Source of the DNA: Omphalotus guepiniiformis
Lineage: Eukaryota > Basidiomycota > Agaricomycetes > Agaricales > Omphalotaceae
Length of the DNA: 64,000 nt
Direction: 5' to 3'
Assembly: GCA_028554645.1 (NCBI GenBank)
Contig: JAQOOI010000057.1
Coordinates: 372,001-436,000, forward strand
Made by a program: the position numbers and the translations under genes. Numbering within the stretch: position 1 is the stretch's first letter; each line of letters begins with the position of its first letter. The notes below the pieces were generated by a model, which was not told where the DNA came from, made no database searches, and saw only the letters and a program-made list of their open reading frames with translations. Shown piece by piece: positions 31,801-43,076 of the stretch.

Positions 31801-34800
31801 AACACGGACATGTGCTAGGGTATGTGACAAAGGTATTCCGTAAGATTTTGAATATTCCTCTCTGAAATACGAAACTGCCACAACTGAGCGTTCCAGGATG
31901 TGGTGAACGGGAGATTCAGATTCTGCAGTTGCCCGACTACTTGATCGAACGAGAGGACCATCAACCCACTCAAAGCGCCCCGTCCCATCAGAATGATGCG
32001 ACGTACTGAAGACAAATAGGAAGACGTAGACGGATCCGAAACAGAAATGGCATTTACAATCCTCGAGAGTACCGGAACTGCTGTTGTGAGATTGGGCGTA
32101 GGTTCATGAGATAGTCTATGTCGCAAGTATGAAAGGTCCTCCAAGTCTGGAAGTATACGAGCATCCCTCGTCCGGGCAGCTTGCTCAAGAAGAAGAGTAA
32201 TCATGTCCCCAATTAACGCCATCAAGCGATTGTACAATTCACTTTGTTCGAAGCCACCTAAGAGGTCCATGGTATCGTTGGCTTGATTTATGGATATCTC
32301 GTACAGTGAATGGCCTGTCAGATTGGCCAACGTCCGAACTAAAGCGGTCTTGCCACTGTTTCGTGCTCCAGTGATGATAGAAAGCCATGATATAGGCACA
32401 CAAGATCCCAATGCCTCAAGCGCAGGGAGCTGCCATCAGTGGAGAGTGTTGTGTATCACGAGGAATTGAGAATGATCCAAGCTGAAAAAACATGGACGGA
32501 TCGTGAATGGTTACGTAGGCTTCGCTATCGTCGACAGGGACGAGCTTATGGAGTTGCGCCCGGGCCGCTGCCTTTACACCGTTCGAAGGATCTTGCGAGT
32601 ATGATGACAACGAGGCGACAGAAGCCAAACCATCCAAATAGGTCATGTGTGCGGCATGATGCTGTCCAACTATTAAGAGCCTGCTAGACACAAAGGGGGA
32701 AAAGCTTACAAAGATTTCTTCAACAGGCATCCTCTCTCCATCTGTCATGTCACTTCTACAAGCAGCGTTTTCAAATTCGACCCATCCCTGTATAGATAAA
32801 TGAGCCTTGTATACTATACAGACGACACAAGGATACCATACCAGAATGTCCCTCAAGTTAAGGAAAGACTGATCTTTGGATCCTTTCGACAACCAATCCA
32901 CAAAATGGAGTAGCGGACCTGTAAAAGGATGCAAAGCAGCATGCTTCCATGTGGGAGACAATCAGCTCGAGGTTGCTTCGGTTGTTGATGGAAGGAACTC
33001 AAATATCCGTGAAACGGTTTCGGAGTGCTGGCGACAACTCCTTTTTCCCATAATCCCCTCCAGGATTCATTGTTGTCACAAGTTTGAATGATTCATGAGC
33101 GTGTATCGATGGATGCAGGAGATCATCGCCACCCCGCTCTGCTAAAACAAGAGACCGAGAAGGTTCGAGAACACTATTCAGGCGCTCAAGAACCGAATCA
33201 TCTGCGAGGGAGATTTCATCAAGCAAGGGAACATCGCCCTCGCGCATTGGACTAATGACCCATCGTGCCATTCGAAGGCAGATTTTACTCGGCCTAATTA
33301 CTGACGAAGGCCGTCAAATTGAAACGATAGGGCAGGATCCAATGCTTCAGACGGAAAGCTGGACTCTAAAAGAGAGCTCAACGATTCGATATTGAGAGAA
33401 TCTGGGTGGACACCCGCAGCAGCCAAGATACTGCCGGCATCATGCAACAGCTCTGCCTCAATAATACCTCTATTGCGTACAGGGCGCAGACCACCAATGA
33501 TACCCGCGGTCTCCGTATCTTGATGGCAATTGAGAGTATACAGGCGTCTTGAGGTTGCATCTGCAAATACCTGACAGATCGACGTCTTTCCCGAACCAGT
33601 TTCGCCGACCAGCAAAACGGGTTCGTTGTATCGTAATGCGCGGGTAACGAGGATGAAAAGACGTTGCATGGATTTCGTCCAGATGAGATTGCTGGCCTTC
33701 GGGATTGGACAATCGAGGATTTGATTTAAGTTGATCTGAGAGTTCTGCAACTCATACAGAGCATTTTCGTCAACCCGTACACCCATGACTGACTCAATGA
33801 CCTCCTTCACCACAGACTTGTCATCTTCCCTGCGTGCTCGCTCCGCCAACAGCATATAGCCATTTTCTGCTAACTCCTCATAACCGATCTCATGTCTCCC
33901 AGCCCAACGGAACAGGTCACGCAAAGTCGCGAACCCATGTTTGCTTTCAAATACACGACTCGATTGTCGTCGCTTTTGAAGCTCGCGGAAAACGCTAATT
34001 ATTTTTTACCATACGACGGCGCAACTGGCAGCGCTGACAAAGGATAGTCTCTAGCTCCGCTTCTGGTGCGTCCTCGAAATGTACTTCCAAGAATCGATTT
34101 CCGGAGGCTCGCGAGAAAACTTTTATTTCAGCGTATAGTCCCGGAGGATTTTGCGTGGTCCTGGAGGATTTTTGCGTGGCAAACAGCATGAAATGTGGAT
34201 GTAGCTTGACTACCTCCCCTGTTTCAGGTATCACAAGTTCGCGATTGTCATCAAGCAGTCTGTTGAGGGCCTCCAAAACGTCGGTAGGTGCGGGATCAAG
34301 CTCGTCAAGAACGATCCAAAAGTCCAGTTTCCAGTCGTCGGGTGTAGTAATTAGGAACCTAGATATTCCTGGATATCAGTATGCTCATGGTTATTGATGC
34401 GAATGAATTTGTGACCAGTGCACTTCGCCAAGTATTCAACTGAGCTTGTTTTCCCGCTGGAAGTCGGTCCCTGGATCAAAACGGGAAAACGGGGGGTGAG
34501 GATTATCCTCGCCAGGTCGATTAGCTTGGCTTCAACTGACGGAGTTATGATATAGTCCGCCGCAACGTCCGGTGACTAAGGACCCTTCTCCTGACAAAAA
34601 GGCCCAAACTTTACGAATTCGTCCGCTGAACGAGTTGGCGGGACCGATGACTCCTTTGCTAACAAAGAACGTGGATTCTTCACTCCTACAAGGTGATTTT
34701 GTGCCACAACCGCGACCATTTTAGCGCTAGGCGCATCCAGCACCATCGTGAACGACATGAGACATCCTTCTCAAACGGCTCGCCTGAGCGGCGATATCCC

Positions 34801-36050
34801 CAGCAAATGTCAGCACTCTTGCGAGCGTGCACATGCTGTAATGGGGTCGGTGATTCGAGCCATCAGCAATTTTGCGCGACTCATCTTGACAGCGAGATAG
34901 AATTCCGCCACGTTCATTATCGTTGCTTTATCGCCAATTGCACTTGGACCGATATACTGAGTGATGATATGAAGAAGAGTTTCGCGATCCGAGTCAGGAG
35001 GAGGTACGTCGATCTCTGCGAAGCATGTACGGATATTGGGTGGCAAGTCCTTTTTTCCCCACATCGGTTGCAGGATTCATGCAAGCGAATAGACGGAAAT
35101 TGGGATGTCGAGGTACGGGCTCCAAAAATCCTTGTTCAGTCAGAGTAATAGATGCAGTAGGGCTGCGTAGGATAAAAGAGATGCATTCTAAAGTATCTGG
35201 GCTGGCTAAATTAATTTCATCCAGCAGTACCTAAGAAGGAGTGTCAAATTATTTCCCCGGGGCAGCAAGAATTCACGTACCAGTCCCCGGACCGTAAGGC
35301 CTTAACTAGAGGGCGTTCGACAAAGTCGACTGCAAATTTTCCCCTCCCATGTACATGTTGTGCATCAAACTCATTAATGTCCTGCTCGAAGGCACACCAC
35401 TTGACTTCCGACGCGTTCAGAGAAGATACATCGAGCTTTCGTCGTTTATGAGGTGTTTGAGAGTCTAGTTCTTCGCTATAACAATAACAATAGTGATCAA
35501 ACACATCACTTATTTTGAACACAATGCAAACTCACTCTTGAGCTTCTTTCTGCTTACTCTGAATCCGAGCCTTCGCCAACCTGATGCTTTTCTTCCATAG
35601 TCCGACCGCCCTTTTCCACTTTGCCTAACTCTAACAACCTCTCCTGCAGAGTAGATGCAGGTGTTCTTGCATCGAGAGGCCGAAACCCACCGATTAAGTC
35701 CGAAGCTTCCGTCTAATGAGACAAGTTCAACGATATCAATGGCTGACGCAGAGTATGAGCAATATGTGTTATTACGCTCGTCTTCCCCGTACCTGTCTCT
35801 CCTGTGAGAAGAATTAGTTCTATAAGAGAGACTGCAGTGGCGATACGAGAAATGAGGAGCGTTGCAGGTCGGTGCATAGGTTTTCTCCATGCAGGAACAA
35901 TTTAGAGTTAATGCCATCCCCTGTCTCCTTGGCCTTGCCTTTATACTGAAGCCTGAGTACGAAGCTATCCTGCGATAAATAAGCTAGCAAGGGCAGACTA
36001 TCCCAGCTCAAGGTCGTCGATCGAGTTATCACCCGCCTGTACCACATGCC
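28871..36050 (-). pseudogene. Midasin (MDN1/REA1) AAA+ ATPase, large decayed fragment
   Basis: Midasin is a giant six-module AAA+ ATPase that remodels pre-60S ribosomes. In order on the minus strand: an AAA module with LTGETGTGKTSVITHIAH; one with QGPTSSGKTSSVEYLAKCTG, NNHEHTDIQEYLGS and APTDVLEALNRLLDDNREL; RDLFRWAGRHEIGYEEL; VGETGSGKTSICQVFADAT and LLDEISLADDSVLERLNSV; NSGKTALVRTLANLTG with DTMDLLGGFEQ; then the linker (RRCTLQFWE-like region). Lesions include TAG for Gln in LNLSHQTEASDLIGG (near 35715), a deletion and shift after EYLGS, a short duplication around FATQ, and TAG after EEEDFL. The extreme N and C termini are absent. The 3' end runs straight into the Rpn8 fragment. Introns are retained. 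Confidence 0.8.
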
Positions 36051-38169
36051 GGGAGGGGTGAAGCCTGGAAGATTTCAGGATGACTCTGGAGTATCGAGCG
36101 TGCTGGTTCGGCTTTGGATTTGATACCAGGCCTAACGGAATTACTAGACTTCAGGCTCTCCGTAGAGAGGGCTTTCGAAGACGCAGAAGCAGGAAACTGC
36201 GTGTATGAGAAGCATTCACTCTCTGAATGCAACGCAATTTGGTAGGGGTGCCAAGCGATGTCGTTGATAGCGTCACTTCACTTGTTAAGCCCAGATATTT
36301 GTGAGCTGGCATTGAAAATCACGCGTCAGAAACGCGTCAAACCACTAGAAGCAGAGTTAGATAATGGGCCGTGTTTCGACAGTCCCTGACATACCTTGCA
36401 CAATATGCCCATAGCTTTCGGGTACTTCTTCAGCGAAAGGCTTCCTCGAGCACGTCCACTGTACATCCTTCTGAAGTCCTTTCTCCGACCTCCCAAACCT
36501 CCATTCGTGATGGATATGCGTCCCCGCCCTACCCGCTCTGAACCCGATCGGGCAGTCGATATATCACGGTCTGGTAGGTCGAGCCACATAAGACACCACA
36601 TTGGCTGTGATACTAGCGGGGGAGATAGGAGAGCCAGAACGACGCGTGCATGTCAAAGATGAGAAGGAGGGTGGTGAAGGATGGTGCCCAAAATACGGCC
36701 AGCGTAGGTGGTGTACTGATCGCCTCCCTTTGCATCAGGTCAGCGGTAGAAACCGATGAAAGAATACAAGTCAGCTAATCAGATTCGTCCAATCCACCTC
36801 TGCCTCTCAACCAGGCTCTCGATGCTGCCTTTGTTTTGTTCGAGCCCTAGTCTGGAAGGCAACGACATATGGTTTCGCGCAAAAGGCTTCCCGTCATACG
36901 TGAGTGTTCGATCGTTATACGCGTTGATGAGGACCCCATGGCTACTCCAGACTGGCGCTTCTCGGCGCTTCTTCGAATAGTGCCCTCTCTCGACTCTCGT
37001 TATGGAGTCCCCCTCCCAATTCATCAAAACCTAATTACAGGGCCTAAAGATAAGCCGCCCAAAACGACGACCTTGTCGCTGGGTACTCGATGTTCCTTTT
37101 TAGAGCGTAGAGACATTGCTGTAAAGACACAGGCGAAAGGAGGATGGTGAACGTGGTCTGAAGTGACAAGATAGCGCATCCGGGGGAGATAGAAACGCTC
37201 TTGTATAGAGGCGCAATGAGACTATTTCCGGAGGACAACGAAGGGATGGGAGGAGGAGGGGTGTTTACAAGATGATGTGTACGTTCTGGTAGCAAATGGA
37301 AGAATGTTAGTACAAACCAACGAATAAAATTAGCCTTCTCACCTGTACCTGACCTGCAAGATCGTCATCCCCCTTACACCTTCCCTCTTCAGTCTTCCCT
37401 GCCCACCCAGTGTACGAGAAACGCGACTGAAGGCACCGGTCCGAAGACTGTTTGGTAGCTATATAGCCTCCTCGTTCCTTGTCGATTTTCCCTCTGTGAA
37501 GGGTGACCTTTCTATCCTTATGCTTTGGACAGTGGCATCTGTTGTCTGGATGTCAGATAGGACTATCGGACAATGAGGAGCTGTTTTCTACCTTGTAATT
37601 CGTTGTTTTTACTTCGCTGTTTCTATCATCTGTTCCAGTTCAACGCATAAGTACGCGTTGTCAATTCAAAAAAACAACAAAAGATATACATTATTCATGA
37701 GCCCAATGATATGTACAGTATTTCAGACTACAAGAGACAAAACATAATTTTCGAGTCGATAATGCTGACGGTTGCGAAGAGGAAGTGAAAAGATTCCCAC
37801 AGTGTCAGGTGCACTCACAAAAGCTTGCGCGAACTTGAGATGGAACTGATCACGAGACCATATCACGAGCTCCCGTGATCAGTCCTACATACTAAGTATG
37901 TAACATAGTGTCGTGAAACTGAAAGCCGTCTACAAATGGCCTGCATCCTATAGATACGTTCTATTGCAACGTATTACTTAGTTGGCGAGCACGAGAAACT
38001 GAGCAAAACCTGAACGCGCGTGGTATCTTCAGAGCGAGAGTGTATATTTAAGACAATTCTACCGTAAGAAATTGGGCATCACGACCAGCAGGATGAAGTG
38101 TGACAATTGAGACAGCTCCATATAATAAGCACTCCGAAATTCTTTTAACGCAGCCCTCAAAATCGATGG
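36051..38169. other. Unassigned stretch with possible further gene fragments
   Basis: Minus-strand open pieces (for example GVLINAYNDRTLTYDGKPFARN and CSRKPFAEEVPESYGHIVQ in different frames, with AG/GT borders nearby) look like remains of spliced genes but I could not identify them. 37300-38040 shows nothing. Confidence 0.35.
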
Positions 38170-38256
38170 CTATGGACGTGGTTGTGAGCCCTGAAGTATC
38201 AACCTTTAAGTCGACATTAGTAACGCGTCCGCTTTTCATGAAATTTAGAAATTCAC

Positions 38257-41200
38257 TCACTGCTCAATGGTGTTCGGCATGGTGAACGAGTAGCGTTGCA
38301 TATCTGGCTTCACCAATAATCGGACAAAACCAATATCTGTACTTGCCCCCCACCCCGGTTGCCGCCTATCCAGCCACTCTGCTCGATAGGTGTTGATGGG
38401 TAGTTCCGGAACGAAGCGGTCACTTGTGCTTTCCATTGCAGAGGGAACACGGTATCGGGGCGGCGCACCTCTCGAGAATGCCCGGCGATCTGTCCCACTC
38501 ATTCGCCGCAAAGTGTGAATAGAATCGAGCTTACGCAGCCATATCGTGGCCTCATCCGACCTCCATTGAGGTGTTTTGATGCGATACTGTGGTCTGTTTG
38601 CGACTTGCATGTCCTCCTCGTCAGAAGACATACCCTCAGGGCCTAGTCGGTCCAAAATCTCAACATGGTCATGCAGTCCCTCTGTGTCGAGAACAATGTT
38701 GCGGCGCTGATGGAATAACTAGAAGGACGTAATGAGTTTATAGCTAACAAAAGTATACATCATACGCACCGTTGTTTTCCTCATATGCCGATTTGCGTCG
38801 CGCCTTCTTTCTTCCTTCTGCAGCGCACCTTGATGACTATTTTTGTATAATTTGTGAAGCGATCGTACCCGAGTCATGAAATGATCACGTATGACATCCC
38901 TCTCGCTGGTGGTTGTAGGACTCGCCAAGCCTCTGGCGATCAGAATGTCAATAAAAACTTCGCCTGCAGACTTATTCCATGCTGAAGCAGGCTCCCCCGC
39001 TAGCCAAATCCTGAAATTTCCCTCGTCGCAGCATCTCGATGTTGGGTCATTGTTGTAAAACCTGGCAAAGGCTTCAGCCTCTTGCTCCGTCACGCGATCA
39101 GTAAGCTCAAGAGGCTTTCCACCCATCAGCTCTCGGAGCCAGTCTCGAACACTTTCCTGAATAACATGCGGCAATTCAATTTTGAGACTTAACAAATTCA
39201 GAAGGTACCACTTTCCGACCGCTTGTTGTGCACCTGCCCCTTGTGCTTGACGGCACGAGAGGGTGGTGTCTTTTTTGGGCTGCTCCATAAACCGGCCGTC
39301 CCTTGGTTGCCAGCTGAATTTCCACTTGTAGAGTTCTGCGCCTGACTTGAGGGCTGACCTCCTGCACTGGGGTTCGGGTTCTGTTGCTGCGCCGCATCGG
39401 GTTGACCTCCTGCGCTCGGGTTCGGGTTCTGTGGTTGCGCCGCCGCACCTGGCTGACCTCCTGCGCTCGGGTTCGGGTTCTGTGGTTGCGCCGCACTTGG
39501 TTGACCTCCTGCGCTCGGGTTCGGGTTCTGTGGTTGCGCCGCCGCACCTGGCTGACCTCCTGCACTGGGGTTCGGGTTCTGTTGCTGCGCCGCCGCACCT
39601 GGTTGACCTCCTGTGCTGGGGTTCGGGTTCTGTGGCTGCGCCGCCGCCGCACCTGGTTGACCTCCTGCGCTCGGGCTCGGGTTCTGTGGTTGCGCCGCCG
39701 CACCTGGTTGACCTCCTGCGCTCGGGTTCGGGTTCTGTGGCTGCGCCGCCGCACTGGTTTGATCTCCTGTGCTCGCATCCGGATTTTGTGGCTGCGCCGC
39801 CACGCCTGGATTAGGTGTTTCACTGGAGGGTTGACCTGCTGCGCTCAGGTTCGAATTTTGGGCCGCCGCCACACCTGGAATAGACGTAGCGCTGGAAGGT
39901 TGACCTCCTGCGCTCGCGCTCGAACTCTGGGGCTGGGCCGCTGCACCTGGATTAGGTGTTTCGATGGAGGACTGACCTGCGTTGGGATTTGAACTAGGTG
40001 GCAGGGCCTGGGCTGATGAATTCTGCGATTGACTCGATGGCCAATCCCATGTACCGAAACCATATACTTGGTTCAACGGCTGATTTGGCATACCTGGATT
40101 CGGCGGGGATGGTTGTACGCCTAGATTAGAAGGCTGATATGACGCAGGTGGCATTGAGGGCTAAATGGGCATAGCAAAAGGAAAAATAATTCAGCGTTCA
40201 GCGTAAATCCATCTCCGCACTCAGAATGTTACGCACTATGACAGATTGACCCGCCTTCAGCAGCTGAAGTTGATTCTCCACCATCAGCATACGCTGATCC
40301 ATCGCCAGCGTGCGCTTATCTAACTGATCAAAACGCTCCTCCGCTGCTGCGTTGGAACGCAAAAGCATTCGTGACATCTCATTGGTGCAGTTGCGTATGA
40401 TTTCCTCGCTCTGCTTTTGTGACGTCGACATATAATATTCCATCTTGGCTCCCTGGAGCCGCAAAGTCTCTAGGATGGTAACAAGCTATTCAGAGAGCTT
40501 CAGCTTTCGTAAATCACGGTGTCACGTAGTAAAGGTGCCTGACCTCAGATTGTTGACCACTGGGCCCTGGCAGAGGTTCGGACAAAGGCGTTTGGCTTGG
40601 ATGCTCTACATCGTAGTGTTGACTGCTGGACTCCAGAGGCCTGGACGAAGGTGTTTGGCTTGGGTGCCTTACATCGTAGTGGTGTTGACCGCTGGACTCC
40701 AGAGGTCCGGATGAAGGCGTTTGGCTTGGGTGCCTTACATCGTAGTGGTGTTGACCGCTGGACTCCAGAGGTCCGGATGAAGGCGTTTGGCTTGGGTGCC
40801 TTACATCGTAGTGGTGTTGACCGCCGGACTCTAGAGGTCCGGACGAAGACGTTTGGCTTTGGTCGGCAAAGAAGTCACGCTATATACGTTGCAATAAGAA
40901 TGACTAGAAGAAAAATCTTGAGTATAAAGTGGTATACGTACACTATCAGAGTTGGCGTCGGATTCGTAAGCTGGTTGAAAATTGGGTTGCGACAGCTGAT
41001 GCAGATGGCTCATTTGCAATGGCTGGGGGCTCGGTTCCGACGATCGATACTGTTTCTCCTTCCTGTGCTTCGTTTTTCGTCTCTTACCTCTTTTCACCGG
41101 TGACTTTAGATATGTACTTAGTTACTAACAGCAAGCTCAGTACACGACATGTTCAACGTACCAATTGGTTGTCTATTTGATCCATTTGCCTGAATCGTGA

Positions 41201-41617
41201 TACCCTCTTTGGTGTCCGGTCGCGGTCTTCCCGGTCTTCGTCTAAGATGGTTGAATCAATGTCAAAGATCTGTTCCTGGATCATGGGACATACCCATATC
41301 CTCATCATCGTCTACTTGATATGAAATATCAGCACTGTGCCAAGGAGGCGTGGATGGGGTCTGTGATGGAGCCCGTGCAGACAGAGATGGAGATGACGGT
41401 ACAGCCGTTGTCGAAGCCTGTATAACCGGAGGGGTGGGTAGTGGTTCAAATGAGCTCGGTGGTGTGCCGTATGGCGTCGGTGGCTGTGAAGGAGGGGTCT
41501 AGGTCATGATCAACCGTTAGAGAGACAAAGAGAAATACTTCATCCACTTACCTGAGCGTGCTCAGGCTCCGGGGCTAGCATCGTCTCGTCTTCGTCAATA
41601 GCTTGTGAGTGAAGCAT
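38257..41617 (-). CDS. Low-complexity repeat protein with conserved C-terminal module, transposon-associated family
   Basis: A multi-exon minus-strand gene starts MLHSQAIDEDETMLAPEPEHAQ at 41617. It continues through Pro/Ser-rich exons, a basic patch (KRGKRRKTKHRKEK), four 22-aa repeats, a coiled-coil-like exon (EERFDQLDKRTLAMDQRMLMV) and many copies of a roughly 17-aa NPNPSAGGQPGAAAQPQ unit. It ends in a folded module with VRDWLRELMGGKPLEL and LGPEGMSSDEEDM...YRIKTPQWRS. The last part resembles a hypothetical protein family I recall as very common near transposons in agaricomycetes; its function is unknown. A GTGAGTGAA donor at the apparent stop suggests a further small exon ending near 38170. 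Splice borders are standard but exon limits are approximate. Confidence 0.55.
39345..39790 (-). repeat. Coding minisatellite, about 17-aa NPNPSAGGQP unit
   Basis: About nine copies of a 48-57 bp GC-rich unit, translated on the minus strand as variants of NPNPSAGGQPGAAAQPQ. Copy-number change would keep the frame. Confidence 0.9.
40590..40860 (-). repeat. Coding minisatellite, 66-bp (22-aa) unit
   Basis: Four to five tandem 63-66 bp units encode variants of SSGPLESSGQHHYDVRHPSQ on the minus strand. The two central units are nearly identical, indicating recent expansion. Confidence 0.9.
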
Positions 41618-41933
41618 TGTGACAGTAGTAAAAAGAACAGTATTCGTAGTTCTGGGTGTTCGTTGAGGTCTGCCATAGGCATGTTAATATATTACGTATT
41701 AAAATCACGCTACTCACTTGAACAAAGGCTCAAGATCTCGATATCGATAGGCTGCGCTGGCCTTTGGGGTGCTTTTATGGAATGCGTGTATGAAGTGCGT
41801 GCGTGTATGAAGACAAAGAAATCGAAGCACAATTATCGGCCATCATGCATCATGCATGACCAGAAAGGGAGCGATCTACAAATATTTCACGACAAATACA
41901 GTATACATGGCATGGCCGCTTAAAGTACTCTAT

Positions 41934-42551
41934 CTACGCGTGCAATGTATGCTTAAATCGATTTGGTCCTGGCGCTCTGTCTCGCCGGACATTTGCGATG
42001 AAACTGTAAGCACTGGTGATCAAGTAAATACTGTATATGTGAGTAAATGGAACGTACGCTTGGATTATTGTCCTAAAGACATGATCGCGATTTTGAAACC
42101 GCGGAATGCGATATAAGAACAGATCTAGGTTACGGTTTTTCGCCAGGAAAAAGATGGCAATGTCGCCTTTGAAGGCCGAATGGGGTAATAGATTTTTGAC
42201 GGCGAGATTATGGGCCGGTAGACCTTCCCTGAAGGTCCCGACCACCAAATACCTTCGGTGGTTATGATCGACCACGCAAGCGTAAACCTCATCGTTTGAG
42301 GTATTCGAGTTGAACTTTGCGCGAAAGTCTATCTGGCGCAGGTGGTGTAGCGCGACCGGTGTCGCAGCTACGTCCGTCAGCATGGAGGGGAACTGTATCC
42401 TGCGGTAGCGATTTTGCGTCAGTTCGAAGTGAACGCCCAGGGTATGCCCGGGTGTCTGTTTGATGTCTGTTAACAGAAATGGACCTGTAGTCATTTCAAA
42501 ACTCACCTGTGAATGGGTAATCGAGTTGAGACCATTGAATACAAAATTCAT
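41934..42551 (-). CDS. Protein of unknown function
   Basis: The first ATG of the frame is at 42551 (MNFVFNGLNSITHSQ). About 180 codons follow, with alternating hydrophobic strands (HTLGVHFELTQNRYRRIQF, VYACVVDHNHRRYLVVGTF, KGDIAIFFLAKNRNLDLFLY) suggesting a compact beta-rich domain. A probable intron with a GTACGT donor near 42055 and CTTACAG acceptor near 42005 precedes a short tail. No family recognised. It shares an upstream 22-bp motif with the transposase and WD40 genes. Confidence 0.45.
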   Translation of the reverse strand: MNFVFNGLNSITHSQVSFEMTTGPFLLTDIKQTPGHTLGVHFELTQNRYRRIQFPSMLTDVAATPVALHHLRQIDFRAKFNSNTSNDEVYACVVDHNHRRYLVVGTFREGLPAHNLAVKNLLPHSAFKGDIAIFFLAKNRNLDLFLYRIPRFQNRDHVFRTIIQAYVPFTHIYSIYLITSAYSFIANVRRDRAPGPNRFKHTLHA

Positions 42552-42704
42552 CGCGAAGGTGAACAAAGAAGATCAAGTTATGTTAAGGGTGCTGTCTGTC
42601 CGGCAGGTCTTTATACTGGCGTTCCATGCAGCAAACATGTGCACAAACGGCTGGTTTCGATATTGCCCTCGTGAACACAGACCTGCCATATATTTTGGCA
42701 GACT

Positions 42705-42726
42705 TAGTTTTACGTCGTTTCGGACG
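42705..42726. promoter_or_regulatory. Shared upstream motif, copy 1
   Basis: Contains TACGTCGTTTCGGACG, with CGTC/GACG inverted ends. It lies about 155 bp upstream of the ATG of the unknown minus-strand gene starting at 42551. Same strand as the two other copies. Confidence 0.5.
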
Positions 42727-43076
42727 GTCGCGTTTTGCCTTCTTTCTAAGTTGACGTTGACGTTGCACCATAACTGTGACTGAGTCCCTTAGCTGGCTCT
42801 TATCTAGTTCTTTTTCCACTTTGTGAGGCCCCAAGCTGCACTTTCCATATTGGTTTCAAATTATTTCTTATTGACGTAGTGTTATACTGTCTCATGTACT
42901 ACCAAACATAGCCCGAAAAGGAAAATATTCTTACAAATATGGGTCCTTGTGGGTCCATTTCTATAAAGGGAAAGAAAGGAGGTGTATTGACCACAAATGT
43001 ATTTACAATCCTGGTCGTCCTTCACTAGCATAAAAGACCTATTGCGTATCTTAAGTCGTTAGTTTTTTTTTTCTAA

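Noticed and set aside
29074..35500. Many separate small ATPase genes
   Set aside because: The pieces follow the order of a single midasin protein on one strand, with shared introns and disabling lesions, so they are one pseudogene.
39347..39992. Long plus-strand open frames with regular repeats
   Set aside because: They are the antisense of the GC-rich coding minisatellite of the minus-strand gene; the repeats force all frames to stay open.
39345..40860. CRISPR-like array
   Set aside because: The repeats are contiguous coding minisatellites without unique spacers.
42583..42834. Basic Arg/Lys-rich small protein upstream of the 42.5-kb gene
   Set aside because: The frame merely spans the shared upstream motif and has no splice or domain support; a coding origin of the motif cannot be fully excluded but the frames differ among the three copies' surroundings.
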